Part shown: one piece after another, positions 44,522 through 52,216 of the stretch
Position numbering within the stretch: the first letter of the stretch is position 1
Layout of the letters: every line of letters starts with the position of its first letter
Assembly (NCBI RefSeq): GCF_036182465.1
Contig: NZ_CP108081.1
Coordinates: 9,796,001 to 9,860,000, forward strand
From: Streptomyces sp. NBC_00258
GTDB taxonomy: Bacteria > Actinomycetota > Actinomycetes > Streptomycetales > Streptomycetaceae
Reading direction: 5' to 3'
DNA: 64,000 nucleotides
Notes under the pieces: generated by a model
Databases searched by the model: none
What the model was told of the DNA's origin: nothing
What the model saw: only the letters and a program-made list of their open reading frames with translations
Position numbers and translations under genes: made by a program

Positions 44522-45364
44522 TCAGCGGCTCTCTCCGGCGCTGAGAAGATCGGCATGGTCGCGGGTCTGCTCCGACGCGTCGCGGTGCCAGTCGGCCTGG
44601 ATGCGGTGTTCCTCCGCCAAGGAGGGCTCGGCGGTGACGAGTTGGTCGTACACGGCGGCGATCTCGTCGTGCACCGTCGCGATGGCGAGGCGGTTGGCGC
44701 GCACGGCGTCCGCGTGCCCGCGGTGGGTGGCGAGCATCACGAAGGTGTCGCCCACGACGGTCGAGGGCGCCGCGGGCCCCTGGGCGTGCAGCGTGCCGTA
44801 CTCGTCGTTCAGCCGCTGGGCCTGCGTGTCCAGGTCCGTGCGGCGGGTGTGCAGTGCGGAGCCCCGGGTGCGCAGGCTGGCCTCGTAGGCGTGCGAGCCG
44901 GGGAAGCGGACAGCGTCCAGGCCCGAGGTGATCGCGTGCGGCCGGTCCGGGCGCAGCACGGCGTACCGGACATCCGCCTCCGCCGTCACTTCGAGCGTCT
45001 TCAGGTGGGGCGGCAGGGCGCTGCGCCCGGTGGCCGCCCAGGCGTGGACGTCGCCGTACCACTTCTCATGGGCGGACTGTCGGGTGATGCCGGCTGCGTC
45101 GCCGATCTGGTTCCACGTCGTGCCGCGCTCGCGCTCGGCGACGACCGCCTCCCGTACGACGTCCTCCGCGCGGCGCTGCAGCTCGAGCGCCACGCGGAGC
45201 AGGTCTCCGGGGGCGGGGTCGGGCTCGACCGGCACGGCGTCGAGGGTGGCGTCGGCCAGTTGGCGGAGCGTCAGGGCGAGGGCGACGCGGGACTCGTCGC
45301 GGGGAGACAGCCTGTGCAGCTCGTCCGGGGCCGGAGCGGAGGAGGCGTCCGCGGTGTCGGTCAT
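44522..45364 (-). CDS. Conserved hypothetical protein with HTH-like segment
   Basis: 280 residues. I do not recognise a named family. An HTH-like segment occurs at about 85-105 (TTWNQIGDAAGITRQSAHEK), and the C-terminal third is helical and charged. Probably a DNA-binding protein. ATG 45364 is chosen because of a leaderless promoter: minus strand CTGACA, 17 bases, TATCTT, six bases, ATG. A perfect inverted repeat overlaps its -35, suggesting self-control. Confidence 0.65.
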   Translation of the reverse strand: MTDTADASSAPAPDELHRLSPRDESRVALALTLRQLADATLDAVPVEPDPAPGDLLRVALELQRRAEDVVREAVVAERERGTTWNQIGDAAGITRQSAHEKWYGDVHAWAATGRSALPPHLKTLEVTAEADVRYAVLRPDRPHAITSGLDAVRFPGSHAYEASLRTRGSALHTRRTDLDTQAQRLNDEYGTLHAQGPAAPSTVVGDTFVMLATHRGHADAVRANRLAIATVHDEIAAVYDQLVTAEPSLAEEHRIQADWHRDASEQTRDHADLLSAGESR

Positions 45365-45394
45365 GCCGCGAAGATATCCCGACATTCTGTCCTT

Positions 45395-45411
45395 GTCAGG
45401 GAAAGCCTGAC
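45395..45411. promoter_or_regulatory. 6-5-6 inverted repeat upstream of HTH gene
   Basis: GTCAGG-GAAAG-CCTGAC, perfect arms, overlapping the presumed -35 of the minus-strand gene starting at 45364. Confidence 0.6.
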
Positions 45412-45429
45412 GAGTCTTGTCGTCGCCCA

Positions 45430-45763
45430 ACGCTCAGGCCGGTCAAGGTCGTTGGTCGGGAGGGTGCCAGGGCCGGGTTGCAACCGGCCGTTGGCGGGCG
45501 ATGGATGCGAGGCAGGGGGAACCCTTGCTGTTGGCGGGAGCAGGTGGTCCTGGGCGGGCGACCGGTGGTCGGCGGCCGACCCTGACGACGGGCCTGACGG
45601 CGGCAGTCGGGGCGGGGCGCCCTGTCGGAGTCCGTACCGCCTGAGTCCGTCTGTCCGGCGTCCGTACCGCCGGAGTCCGTCCGTCGCCCGCACGCCCGGC
45701 GGTGATCCGCCGGAAGTCGACGCGTCCGGGGTTCACCCGCCCCGGAGCCTCACACTCCGGACC
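45430..45763. other. Intergenic region with a short direct repeat
   Basis: No gene seen. A 26-base direct repeat (GTCCGTACCGCC then (T/G)GAGTCCGTC(T/C)GTC) occurs at 45630-45655 and 45660-45685, period 30, two mismatches. The rest is ordinary GC-rich DNA. Confidence 0.5.
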
Positions 45764-45943
45764 TCACGCCGCCTTGATGACCTCATCGCGTATCGCCGCG
45801 GCCCACTGCACGACCAGCAGTTCGTACTCGGCCCTCTCCTGGGCCGACAGAGAACCGCCGGCGCGTATCCATAACGCGCGGATCTGCTCATTCAGCGCGG
45901 CAGCAGACCGCGCGGAACCAGGGCTCACGGAATTGGGGGACAT
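45764..45943 (-). CDS. Small conserved streptomycete protein
   Basis: 59 residues: MSPNSVSPGSARSAAALNEQ then IRALWIRAGGSLSAQERAEY and a helical end. Helical throughout, no signal peptide. Resembles small proteins found widely in Streptomyces without known function. ATG 45943 is seven bases after a TACGCT box on the minus strand, so probably leaderless. Confidence 0.65.
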   Translation of the reverse strand: MSPNSVSPGSARSAAALNEQIRALWIRAGGSLSAQERAEYELLVVQWAAAIRDEVIKAA

Positions 45944-46070
45944 GCGCACAAGCGTAGGGCCAAGGACTGACAGTGCGCTACCAAACGGCTACCCATGCAG
46001 TATGTGGTTGGTCACGCCAAAAACGTTTGAGGGTCGACGGGTTGGGAAGAGAGCCGGCCCTCGCTCCGTG

Positions 46071-46439
46071 TCACCGCTGCTCGGCCCAGGTGCGGGACCA
46101 GTCGAGCAGGGGTCCCATCGCCGTCACCAGATCCTCGCCGAGGGGTGTGAGGCGCCAGGTCGTCTCGTCCGTGGGCGCCGCGACACCCGCCTCGCGGAGG
46201 TCGGTGAGGCGGGCGGACAGGACGCTGGACGACATGGCGTCGCAGCGGCGCTGGAGGTCGCGGAAACCGATAGGCGCTCCGCTCAGGTGGAGTTCCCAGA
46301 TCACGCGGAGCGTCCAGCGGCGGCCCAGGAGGTCCATCGCGGCCATGACGGGACGGCCGGTGGCCGAACCGCGCACGGGCCGACCGGGACGGGGTGCCGT
46401 GCCCAAGATGCCCTCCCTCCCCGTCGGTTGCCTCGCCAC
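46071..46439 (-). CDS. HxlR-family regulator
   Basis: 122 residues; winged HTH of the HxlR group with LLGRRWTLRVIWELHLSGAP, GFRDLQRRCDAMSSSVLSAR and LREAGVA. The usual N-terminal Cys redox switch is not present. Start GTG 46439 gives a 35-residue basic arm. Divergent from a carboxymuconolactone decarboxylase-like gene with a long inverted repeat between them, so likely its regulator. Confidence 0.88.
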   Translation of the reverse strand: MARQPTGREGILGTAPRPGRPVRGSATGRPVMAAMDLLGRRWTLRVIWELHLSGAPIGFRDLQRRCDAMSSSVLSARLTDLREAGVAAPTDETTWRLTPLGEDLVTAMGPLLDWSRTWAEQR

Positions 46440-46546
46440 GACCCGTGGCCCTTGGCGCGCTCGCAGTGTCAGGGCGCGCCTCGGCGAACCGGCGACCGTT
46501 CCTCACCGAACCGACAACTGCCGGCGCGTTCCTTTGCGTTCCCACC

Positions 46547-46573
46547 CTTGCGCTTCGATTTCAGAAGCGCAAG
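46547..46573. promoter_or_regulatory. 10-7-10 perfect inverted repeat (HxlR operator candidate)
   Basis: CTTGCGCTTC (46547-46556), seven bases, GAAGCGCAAG (46564-46573), 11 bases before the start of the decarboxylase-like gene. Confidence 0.8.
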
Positions 46574-46584
46574 AGTCGGCAGGC

Positions 46585-47145
46585 ATGAAGCAACGCATCG
46601 AGGGCGTCACGCCGCCCTACGACCCCGAGTCCGAACGCGAGTTGCGCCGCTGGATGCCGCCCGGCGTCACCCACGAACCCCTGATGCTCTTCAAGATCCT
46701 GCAACGCCACCCCGACCTCGCCTCCCGTATGCGGACCCTCGGCGCGGGCCTGCTCGTCCACGGCCGGCTCTCCGACACCGACCGCGAGTTGGTCATCGCC
46801 AGGGTCGCGGCCCGCTGCGGCTGCGCGTACGAGTGGGGCGTCCACATGGCCGCGTACGCCGAAGCCTCCGGTCTGGATCCGGAGCGGATTCCCCTGACGG
46901 TGACCGGGACCCCGGCCGATCCGGCCTGGACACCACGCCAGGGAGCCCTGCTCCGGGCCGTGGACGAACTCCATGACACGGCCCGTCTGTCGGACGACGG
47001 CTGGACCGCCCTCCGCGCCCATCTCGACGAACTCGAAGCCCTGGAGTTCCTCGTCCTGGCGGGCTGGTACCGCACCATCGCGTACGTGGCCAACGGGCTG
47101 GAGATCGAACAGGAGCCATGGGCGCGGGCGTTCCCGGAGGGGTGA
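46585..47145 (+). CDS. Carboxymuconolactone decarboxylase family protein
   Basis: 186 residues, AhpD/CMD fold. Core: DRELVIARVAARCGCAYEWG then VHMAAYAEASG; the EW..H pattern with a nearby CGC is seen in members with proton-relay or peroxidase-like roles. Substrate unknown. ATG 46585 is the first start after the operator; the RBS is weak (GGCAGGC). Probably repressed or activated by the divergent HxlR protein. Confidence 0.88.
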   Translation: MKQRIEGVTPPYDPESERELRRWMPPGVTHEPLMLFKILQRHPDLASRMRTLGAGLLVHGRLSDTDRELVIARVAARCGCAYEWGVHMAAYAEASGLDPERIPLTVTGTPADPAWTPRQGALLRAVDELHDTARLSDDGWTALRAHLDELEALEFLVLAGWYRTIAYVANGLEIEQEPWARAFPEG

Positions 47146-47204
47146 GCCGGGCCGGGGCCGCGGAACCCCGCGGATAATCGAGTGCCCCCAAGAGCCCGCC
47201 CCGC

Positions 47205-47396
47205 TACGGTGGTTCACGTCCAGGTGCGAAGGCTGCGGCTACTTCTCCTGTCAAGAGAGAGACGCGGGTTCGAATCCCGTCGCCGGCGCGAGCCGGTGTC
47301 GTCCAGCGGCCGAGGACACTTACGTCGCCGCCGCCGAGTCCGACCTCTGGACACCGAGCACGGGCCGCCCGCCACGGGGGAAATCAGGCGGGCGGC
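47205..47396 (+). ncRNA. Circularly permuted tRNA-like RNA gene
   Basis: Order of elements: -10 box TACGGT (47205-47210); expected start near 47217; outer helix GTCCAG (47218-47223) with CTGGAC (47347-47352); second helix GGCTGCGGC (47231-47239) with GCCGCCGCC (47327-47335), 8 of 9 pairs; anticodon arm TTCTC-CTGTCAA-GAGAG (47243-47259; U33, anticodon GUC = Asp); four-base variable loop; T arm GCGGG-TTCGAAT-CCCGT (47264-47280); acceptor stem CGCCGGC (47281-47287) closed by a GCGA tetraloop onto GCCGGTG (47292-47298), 7 pairs with one G-U; T8; D arm GTCC-AGCGGCCGA-GGAC (47301-47317) with A14, G18, G19 and A21; A26. A terminator (47364-47396) follows. Thus the tRNA 3' half precedes the 5' half. 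It could be a true permuted tRNA needing processing, a tRNA mimic, or a fossil of tandem tRNAs. Confidence 0.75.
47364..47396. terminator. Terminator between tRNA-like RNA and uppP
   Basis: GCCGCCCGCC (47364-47373) and GGCGGGCGGC (47387-47396), a perfect 10-bp stem with 13-base loop. It can stop the plus-strand RNA and the convergent uppP transcript. Confidence 0.85.
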
Positions 47397-47453
47397 TTCG
47401 TCATGTTCGGGAGTGCCTGCGGGAGGTTCGGGTGCCCGCGGATGCGGCGGCCG

Positions 47454-48329
47454 TCAGCCCGCCGACTCGGCCGCGTGCGGGCTCAGCGCGCCCATGCTGA
47501 CCAGCACGATGATCAGGATGCCGAGCAGGATGCGGTAGTAGACGAACGGCATGAAGCTCTTGGTCGTGATGAACTTCATGAACCAGGCGATAACGGCGTA
47601 ACCCACCAGGAAAGCGATGATCGTCGCGAAGACCGTGGGGCCCCACGAGACATGGCCGCCCTCGCTCGCGTCCTTGAGCTCGAAGGCGCCGGACGCGAGG
47701 ACCGCGGGGATGGCGAGCAGGAACGAGTAGCGGGCCGCGGCCTCGCGCGTGTAGCCCATGAGGAGGCCGCCGCTGATGGTGGCGCCGGAGCGGGAGACGC
47801 CGGGGACGAGGGCCATCGCCTGGCAGATGCCGTAGATCAGGCCGTCCTTCACGCTCAGGTCCTGGAGCGACTTGCGCTCCTTCGCGGCCCGGTGCTTTCC
47901 GCCCGTCTCGTCGCGCGCCGCGAGGCGGTCGGCGACGCCGAGGATGATGCCCATCACGATCAACGTCGTCGCCGTGATGCGCAGATCGCGGAACGGCCCC
48001 TCGATCTGGTCCTTGAGGGTGACGCCCAGCACACCGATCGGAATCGAGCCGATGATGACGAGCCAGCCCATCTGCGCGTCGTGATCACTCCGCATCGCCT
48101 TGTTCGTGAGCGAGCGGAACCACGCCGAGATGATCCGCGCGATGTCCTTGCGGAAATAGATCAGTACCGCCGTCTCCGTACCGATCTGGGTGATCGCGGT
48201 GAAGGCCGCTCCCGGGTCCTCCCAGCCCGCGAACGCAGCGGTCAGCCGCAGGTGCGCACTGGAGGAGACGGGAAGGAACTCGGTCAGCCCCTGGACGAGT
48301 CCGAGGATGAGGGATTCAAACCAAGACAT
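47454..48329 (-). CDS. uppP: Undecaprenyl-diphosphatase
   Basis: Membrane enzyme that dephosphorylates undecaprenyl diphosphate to recycle the lipid carrier for cell-wall synthesis; excess gives bacitracin resistance. 291 residues, about eight helices. Seen: LGLVQGLTEFLPVSSSAHL (catalytic Glu motif), and MALVPGVSRSGATIS (the second conserved PGxSRSGxT motif). ATG 48329 is the family start (MSWFESLILGLVQG). Confidence 0.96.
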   Translation of the reverse strand: MSWFESLILGLVQGLTEFLPVSSSAHLRLTAAFAGWEDPGAAFTAITQIGTETAVLIYFRKDIARIISAWFRSLTNKAMRSDHDAQMGWLVIIGSIPIGVLGVTLKDQIEGPFRDLRITATTLIVMGIILGVADRLAARDETGGKHRAAKERKSLQDLSVKDGLIYGICQAMALVPGVSRSGATISGGLLMGYTREAAARYSFLLAIPAVLASGAFELKDASEGGHVSWGPTVFATIIAFLVGYAVIAWFMKFITTKSFMPFVYYRILLGILIIVLVSMGALSPHAAESAG

Positions 48330-48498
48330 GAAGTTACGTGATCCAAGTGCTGAGGGCGGGAGCGGAGCGAATGGCCGGACGGACGTGCCGTGTTGTCCTC
48401 TGCGGTGATCAGGCGCGCCCGGGGCAGCGTAGCGCCCCTTGGGGAAGGTGTGACGACAGGGCCTCCCCGTCACAGACCCCGCCACGGTGACCAGGGTG

Positions 48499-48552
48499 TT
48501 GACCCGCCGCGATGCCGCCGCTTACGTTTCCGCGAGGAGTGAAAGCGCTTGC
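48499..48552 (+). promoter_or_regulatory. Promoter and LacI-like operator of sugar operon
   Basis: TTGACC (48499-48504), 18 bases, TACGTT (48523-48528); GAAAGCGCTTGC (48541-48552), a near-palindrome around AAGCGCTT, is the classic LacI/CcpA-like half-symmetric site, placed just after the transcription start. Confidence 0.65.
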
Positions 48553-48639
48553 TGCCCTCGGCGGCCATCTCGTGGCCACCGAGGAGGGCAGGCGTCCGCC
48601 AGAACCGCTGTCACGTCCGATGGAGTGCTGATCACGTCC

Positions 48640-49878
48640 ATGCGTACCTCACGCGACGCCACCACCAGCAAGACGACCGAGCACGAGGACATCGAGCACG
48701 CGAGCAACCAGTACGAGAGCGCCGAGCGCGAGAGCCGGCCGGCGGTTCCGCTCGACGGCCGCCGGATCAAGGCCGCCGTCATCGGCACCGGAGCCATCGC
48801 TTCCGGCAGCCATCTGCCCGCACTCGCCACACTGGCCGCCGAAGGCGAGGTGGAGATCGTCGCCGCGGTCGACATCGACGCCGACGCGGTGAAGCGCTTC
48901 TGCGCGGACGGCGGTGTCCCGCACGGCTACACCGATCTCGACCGGATGCTGGCGGAACAGCGCCCGGACCTCGTGTCCATCTGCACCCCGCCGACCCTCC
49001 ACCGCGACCAGTCCGTCGCCGCCCTGCGCGCCGGCGCCTGGGTGTGGTGCGAGAAGCCGCCCGTGCCGACCCTCGCCGACTTCGACGCCGTGGAGACGGA
49101 GGAGGGGGTCGAGGGCGGTCCGTACGCCTCCATCGTCTTCCAGCACCGGTTCGGCTCGGGCGCCCGGCACGTACGGCGTCTGATCGCCGACGGGGCCATG
49201 GGGCGGCCCCTCGTGGCGCACTGCCAGACCACCTGGTACCGCAACGCCGCCTACTACGCCGTGCCCTGGCGCGGGAAGTGGGAGACCGAGGGCGGCGGGC
49301 CCGCCATGGGACACGGCATCCACCAGATGGACCTGCTGCTCGACCTGCTCGGGCCGTGGAGCGAGGTGCGGGCCATGGCCGGGCGTCTGGTGCACGACGT
49401 ACAGACGGAGGACGTCTCGACCGCGCTCGTACGCTTCGAGAGCGGCGCGCTCGCGACCGCGGTCAACAGCGTGCTCAGCCCGGACGAGGTCAGCCGGATC
49501 CGCATCGACTGCGAGCGGGCGACGGTCGAACTCACCCATCTCTACGGGCACAGCAACGAGAACTGGCGCATCACCCCGGCACCGGACGCACCCGCGGAGG
49601 ACGTGGCGGCCTGGCAGGACTTCGGCGCCGACGTGCCGAGCTCGCACCTGGCCCAGCTGCGTGACCTGGTCGCGAGCATGCGCGCGGGCGAGCGGCCGCG
49701 CAGCAGCGGGGCCGACGGACGCACCAGCCTGGAGCTGATCACCGCGCTCTACAAGTCGGCGTTCACGGACGTCACCGTCCGCGCCGGCGAGATCGGGCCC
49801 GGCGACCCCTACTACACCGCCCTGCACGGCGGCGCGCCCGGCTGGGCACCCACGAAGCACGAGGAGGCATCGGCATGA
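48640..49878 (+). CDS. Gfo/Idh/MocA-family oxidoreductase
   Basis: 412 residues; a 40-residue charged N-terminal extension precedes the Rossmann domain: AAVIGTGAIASGSHLPALAT, CEKPPVPTLADFDAVE (catalytic Lys of the EKP motif), and GHGIHQMDLLLDLLG (His/Asp). Acts on a sugar or cyclitol with NAD(P). First gene of a three-gene operon with DUF6807 and a cupin. ATG 48640 is used; GTG 48625 would add five residues. Confidence 0.88.
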   Translation: MRTSRDATTSKTTEHEDIEHASNQYESAERESRPAVPLDGRRIKAAVIGTGAIASGSHLPALATLAAEGEVEIVAAVDIDADAVKRFCADGGVPHGYTDLDRMLAEQRPDLVSICTPPTLHRDQSVAALRAGAWVWCEKPPVPTLADFDAVETEEGVEGGPYASIVFQHRFGSGARHVRRLIADGAMGRPLVAHCQTTWYRNAAYYAVPWRGKWETEGGGPAMGHGIHQMDLLLDLLGPWSEVRAMAGRLVHDVQTEDVSTALVRFESGALATAVNSVLSPDEVSRIRIDCERATVELTHLYGHSNENWRITPAPDAPAEDVAAWQDFGADVPSSHLAQLRDLVASMRAGERPRSSGADGRTSLELITALYKSAFTDVTVRAGEIGPGDPYYTALHGGAPGWAPTKHEEASA

Positions 49879-50810
49879 CCGCACAGGACGGCCTGCGCAT
49901 CGTCCACGCCCACGGCGACCGCATCACGATCACCGAACCCACCACCGGTGTCGACCTGTTGAGCTACGTGTACGGCCCCGAGGCGGCCTGGGAGGCCCCG
50001 AAGCCGTATCTGCACCCGCTCAGGACGCTCGCGGGCAACGTTGTCACGGACTACCGGCCCAACGACCACCGCTGGCACAAGGGTCTGCAGATGACCGCCT
50101 CGCATCTGTCGGGGGCGAACCTGTGGGGCGGCAACACATACGTTCACGGAGAGGGGTATCTCGAACTCCCTGAGCGTGTCGGTTCGATGACGCACGTCGC
50201 GTTCGACGAGGTGCGCGCCGACAGCGACCGCTTGGTCATCGCCGAGCGGCTCACCTGGCATCCGTTCGACGGCTCGCTGTGGGCGGAGGAGGAGCGCCGC
50301 GTCGAGGTGCACGACGTGGACCCGGTGTCCGGTTCCTGGGCGCTGACCTGGACGACCTCCGTCACCAACCGCCGTGACGAACCCCTGCGGTTCGGCAGCC
50401 CCACGACGGCCGGGCGGGAGATGGCCGGCTACACGGGCCTGTTCTGGCGCGGCCCCCGCGGTTTCCGGGACGGCCGGATCATCGGGCCCGACGGTGAGGG
50501 CCCCGACCTGATGGGCGAGCAGGCGCCCTGGCTCGCGTACTCGGCGGAGCACGACGTCGCCGACGGGTACGCGACGCTCGTCTTCGCGCACGCCCCCGAG
50601 AACGACCACACGGGCGAGGGCGGCGCACACCCGGCCCACTGGTTCGTCCGCAACGAGCCGTTCGCGGCCGTCGCCCCCTCCTTCGCCTTCTTCGACGAGC
50701 TGGAGCTCGCACCCGGCGAGGCCCTCACCCGCCGTTACCGCGTCGTCGTCGCCGACGGTGCCTGGGAGCGCGAGGAGATCGCCAAGTACCTGGCGGTGCA
50801 CCCGTGGTGA
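49875..50810 (+). CDS. DUF6807 (PmoA-like) protein
   Basis: 311 residues: VYGPEAAWEAPKPYLHPLRT, DYRPNDHRWHKGLQMTASHL and GGNTYVHGEGY. This is the family once called methane oxygenase PmoA in annotations, a misnomer; the beta-sandwich proteins accompany MocA-type sugar dehydrogenases. Role unknown, perhaps sugar-acid or glycan processing. ATG 49875 overlaps the preceding TGA (ATGA), so coupled. Confidence 0.88.
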   Translation: MTAQDGLRIVHAHGDRITITEPTTGVDLLSYVYGPEAAWEAPKPYLHPLRTLAGNVVTDYRPNDHRWHKGLQMTASHLSGANLWGGNTYVHGEGYLELPERVGSMTHVAFDEVRADSDRLVIAERLTWHPFDGSLWAEEERRVEVHDVDPVSGSWALTWTTSVTNRRDEPLRFGSPTTAGREMAGYTGLFWRGPRGFRDGRIIGPDGEGPDLMGEQAPWLAYSAEHDVADGYATLVFAHAPENDHTGEGGAHPAHWFVRNEPFAAVAPSFAFFDELELAPGEALTRRYRVVVADGAWEREEIAKYLAVHPW

Positions 50811-51526
50811 GCGCGGCCGAGGGCTTCGCCGGTCTCCCCGGAGGCGTCGCCGTCTCGCATCTGTCGGTCTACGACTGGCCCGCCGACGACGGGGTGTGCG
50901 GCGGAACTCCTCATCTGCACCTGACCTGTTCGGAGGCGTACGTCGTCACCGGCGGGCGCGGCGCGGTGCAGACCCTGACGACCTCCGGGTACGAGGTCAC
51001 ACCGCTCGCGCCCGGCACGGTCGCCTGGTTCACGCCCGGCACGATCCACCGGCTGGTCAACGAGGACGATCTGCGCATCACCGTCCTCATGCAGAACAGC
51101 GGGCTTCCGGAGGCCGGGGACGCGGTACTCACCCTGCCGCCGAAGTACCTGACCGACCCGGAGACGTACGCCGCCGCGACCGTCATCCCGGCGGACGCGC
51201 CCGAGGAGGAGAAGGAGCGGTTCGCCCGCGCCCGGCGCGACCTCGCCCTGGAGGGCTACCGGGCGCTGCGCGAGGCGGACGGACCCGAGCCGCTCGCCGC
51301 GTTCCAGCGGGCCGCCGCCGAGCTCGTACGCCCCCGGCTCGCCGAGTGGCGTGAGCGGTGGCGGCGGGGTGCCGAGGCGGCGGCCGCGGCGACCGGGGAA
51401 CAGCTCGACCGGCTGGAGCGGGGGGACGTGTCCCACCTCGCCGACGCCGTCGTGCGGGCCGAACAGCCGTCCGCGTACGGGAAGTTCGGGATGTGCGGAC
51501 GACTCGACGTGTACCGGGGGGCGTAG
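50804..51526 (+). CDS. Cupin-domain protein
   Basis: 240 residues with a cupin barrel (about 15-105): PHLHLTCSEAYVVTGGRGAV carries metal-ligand His and Glu residues, and WFTPGTIHRLVNEDDLRITV a second His. The C-terminal half is helical and unrecognised. Likely sugar isomerase-like or sensor in the same pathway as its two upstream genes, with which it overlaps by seven bases. GTG 50804 or 50807. Confidence 0.82.
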   Translation: MVSAAEGFAGLPGGVAVSHLSVYDWPADDGVCGGTPHLHLTCSEAYVVTGGRGAVQTLTTSGYEVTPLAPGTVAWFTPGTIHRLVNEDDLRITVLMQNSGLPEAGDAVLTLPPKYLTDPETYAAATVIPADAPEEEKERFARARRDLALEGYRALREADGPEPLAAFQRAAAELVRPRLAEWRERWRRGAEAAAAATGEQLDRLERGDVSHLADAVVRAEQPSAYGKFGMCGRLDVYRGA

Positions 51527-51633
51527 CACCGGCTCCGGCGGGGACGTGCTTCCGGCTCGGGCGGGGCATGCTTCCGGTTCCGCCGTGGGCATGCTCCCGG
51601 TCCCGGCGGGGAACGTGAGCGGCGGCGTTCGGA

Positions 51634-52110
51634 CTACGCCGCCGCGGGCCCCGTCGCCGTCCACCCCGGGGCCTGCGGGTGGGCCGTCAGGTCGTCGTGC
51701 CGGACCGCCTCGCCGCACTCGGCGCAGGTGACGACCGGGACCAGTTCGTGGCCGCCCGCGTGTCCGGGACCGCCGACGTGTTCGAGCACCATGGGGCGGT
51801 CGCCGGCGTTGAGATGGCGGTCGCCCCACGCCATGAGCGTGAGGAGCACGGGCTCCAGCTCCAGACCGGCCCGCGTGGGCCGGTACTCGAAGCGCGGCGG
51901 CTTCTCGCTGTAGGCGACCTTCTCCAGCACACCGGCGTCCACCAGCCGCTTCAGGCGGCTCGTCAGCACGTCGCGCGGGGCGCCGATGTTGCGGACCAGC
52001 TGGTCGAACCGCGTGGCGCCCAGGGTCACCTCGCGCAGGACGAGCAGGGAGTACTTCTCGCCGACGAGCACGAGGGTGTCGGCGATCGAGCAGGGGCGGG
52101 CGTCCTTCAT
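51634..52110 (-). CDS. HxlR-family regulator
   Basis: 158 residues: MKDARPCSIADTLVLVGEKY, LLVLREVTLGATRFDQLVRN, LTSRLKRLVDAGVLEKVAYS. After the HTH a short C-terminal part has VVTCAECGEAV, a two-Cys knuckle that may bind zinc or act in redox sensing. ATG 52110. Divergent from the thiolase gene; two inverted repeats of the same form separate them. Confidence 0.9.
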   Translation of the reverse strand: MKDARPCSIADTLVLVGEKYSLLVLREVTLGATRFDQLVRNIGAPRDVLTSRLKRLVDAGVLEKVAYSEKPPRFEYRPTRAGLELEPVLLTLMAWGDRHLNAGDRPMVLEHVGGPGHAGGHELVPVVTCAECGEAVRHDDLTAHPQAPGWTATGPAAA

Positions 52111-52128
52111 GCGATCCAGTCTATGGGG

Positions 52129-52194
52129 GTGGGTTGGTTCTTCCAACCCACTGGGTTACCGTGGAGTCACATAGTGGGTTTGGAAAGCAAACCC
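52129..52194. promoter_or_regulatory. Twin HxlR operators upstream of thiolase gene
   Basis: GTGGGTTGG-TTCTT-CCAACCCAC (52129-52151; perfect 9-5-9) and GGGTTTG-GAAAG-CAAACCC (52176-52194; perfect 7-5-7). Centres are 45 bp apart and the arms share GGGTT.G. Confidence 0.85.
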
Positions 52195-52216
52195 TTTGAC
52201 TTCGAGGGGCCGGACC

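Noticed and set aside
47205..47396. A conventional tRNA-Asp gene
   Set aside because: The sequence before the anticodon arm cannot form an acceptor strand or D arm with the T-arm half; the matching 5' half lies downstream instead.
49875..50810. A methane monooxygenase subunit (PmoA)
   Set aside because: The name is a legacy annotation of DUF6807; no membrane helices or copper sites and the context is sugar metabolism.
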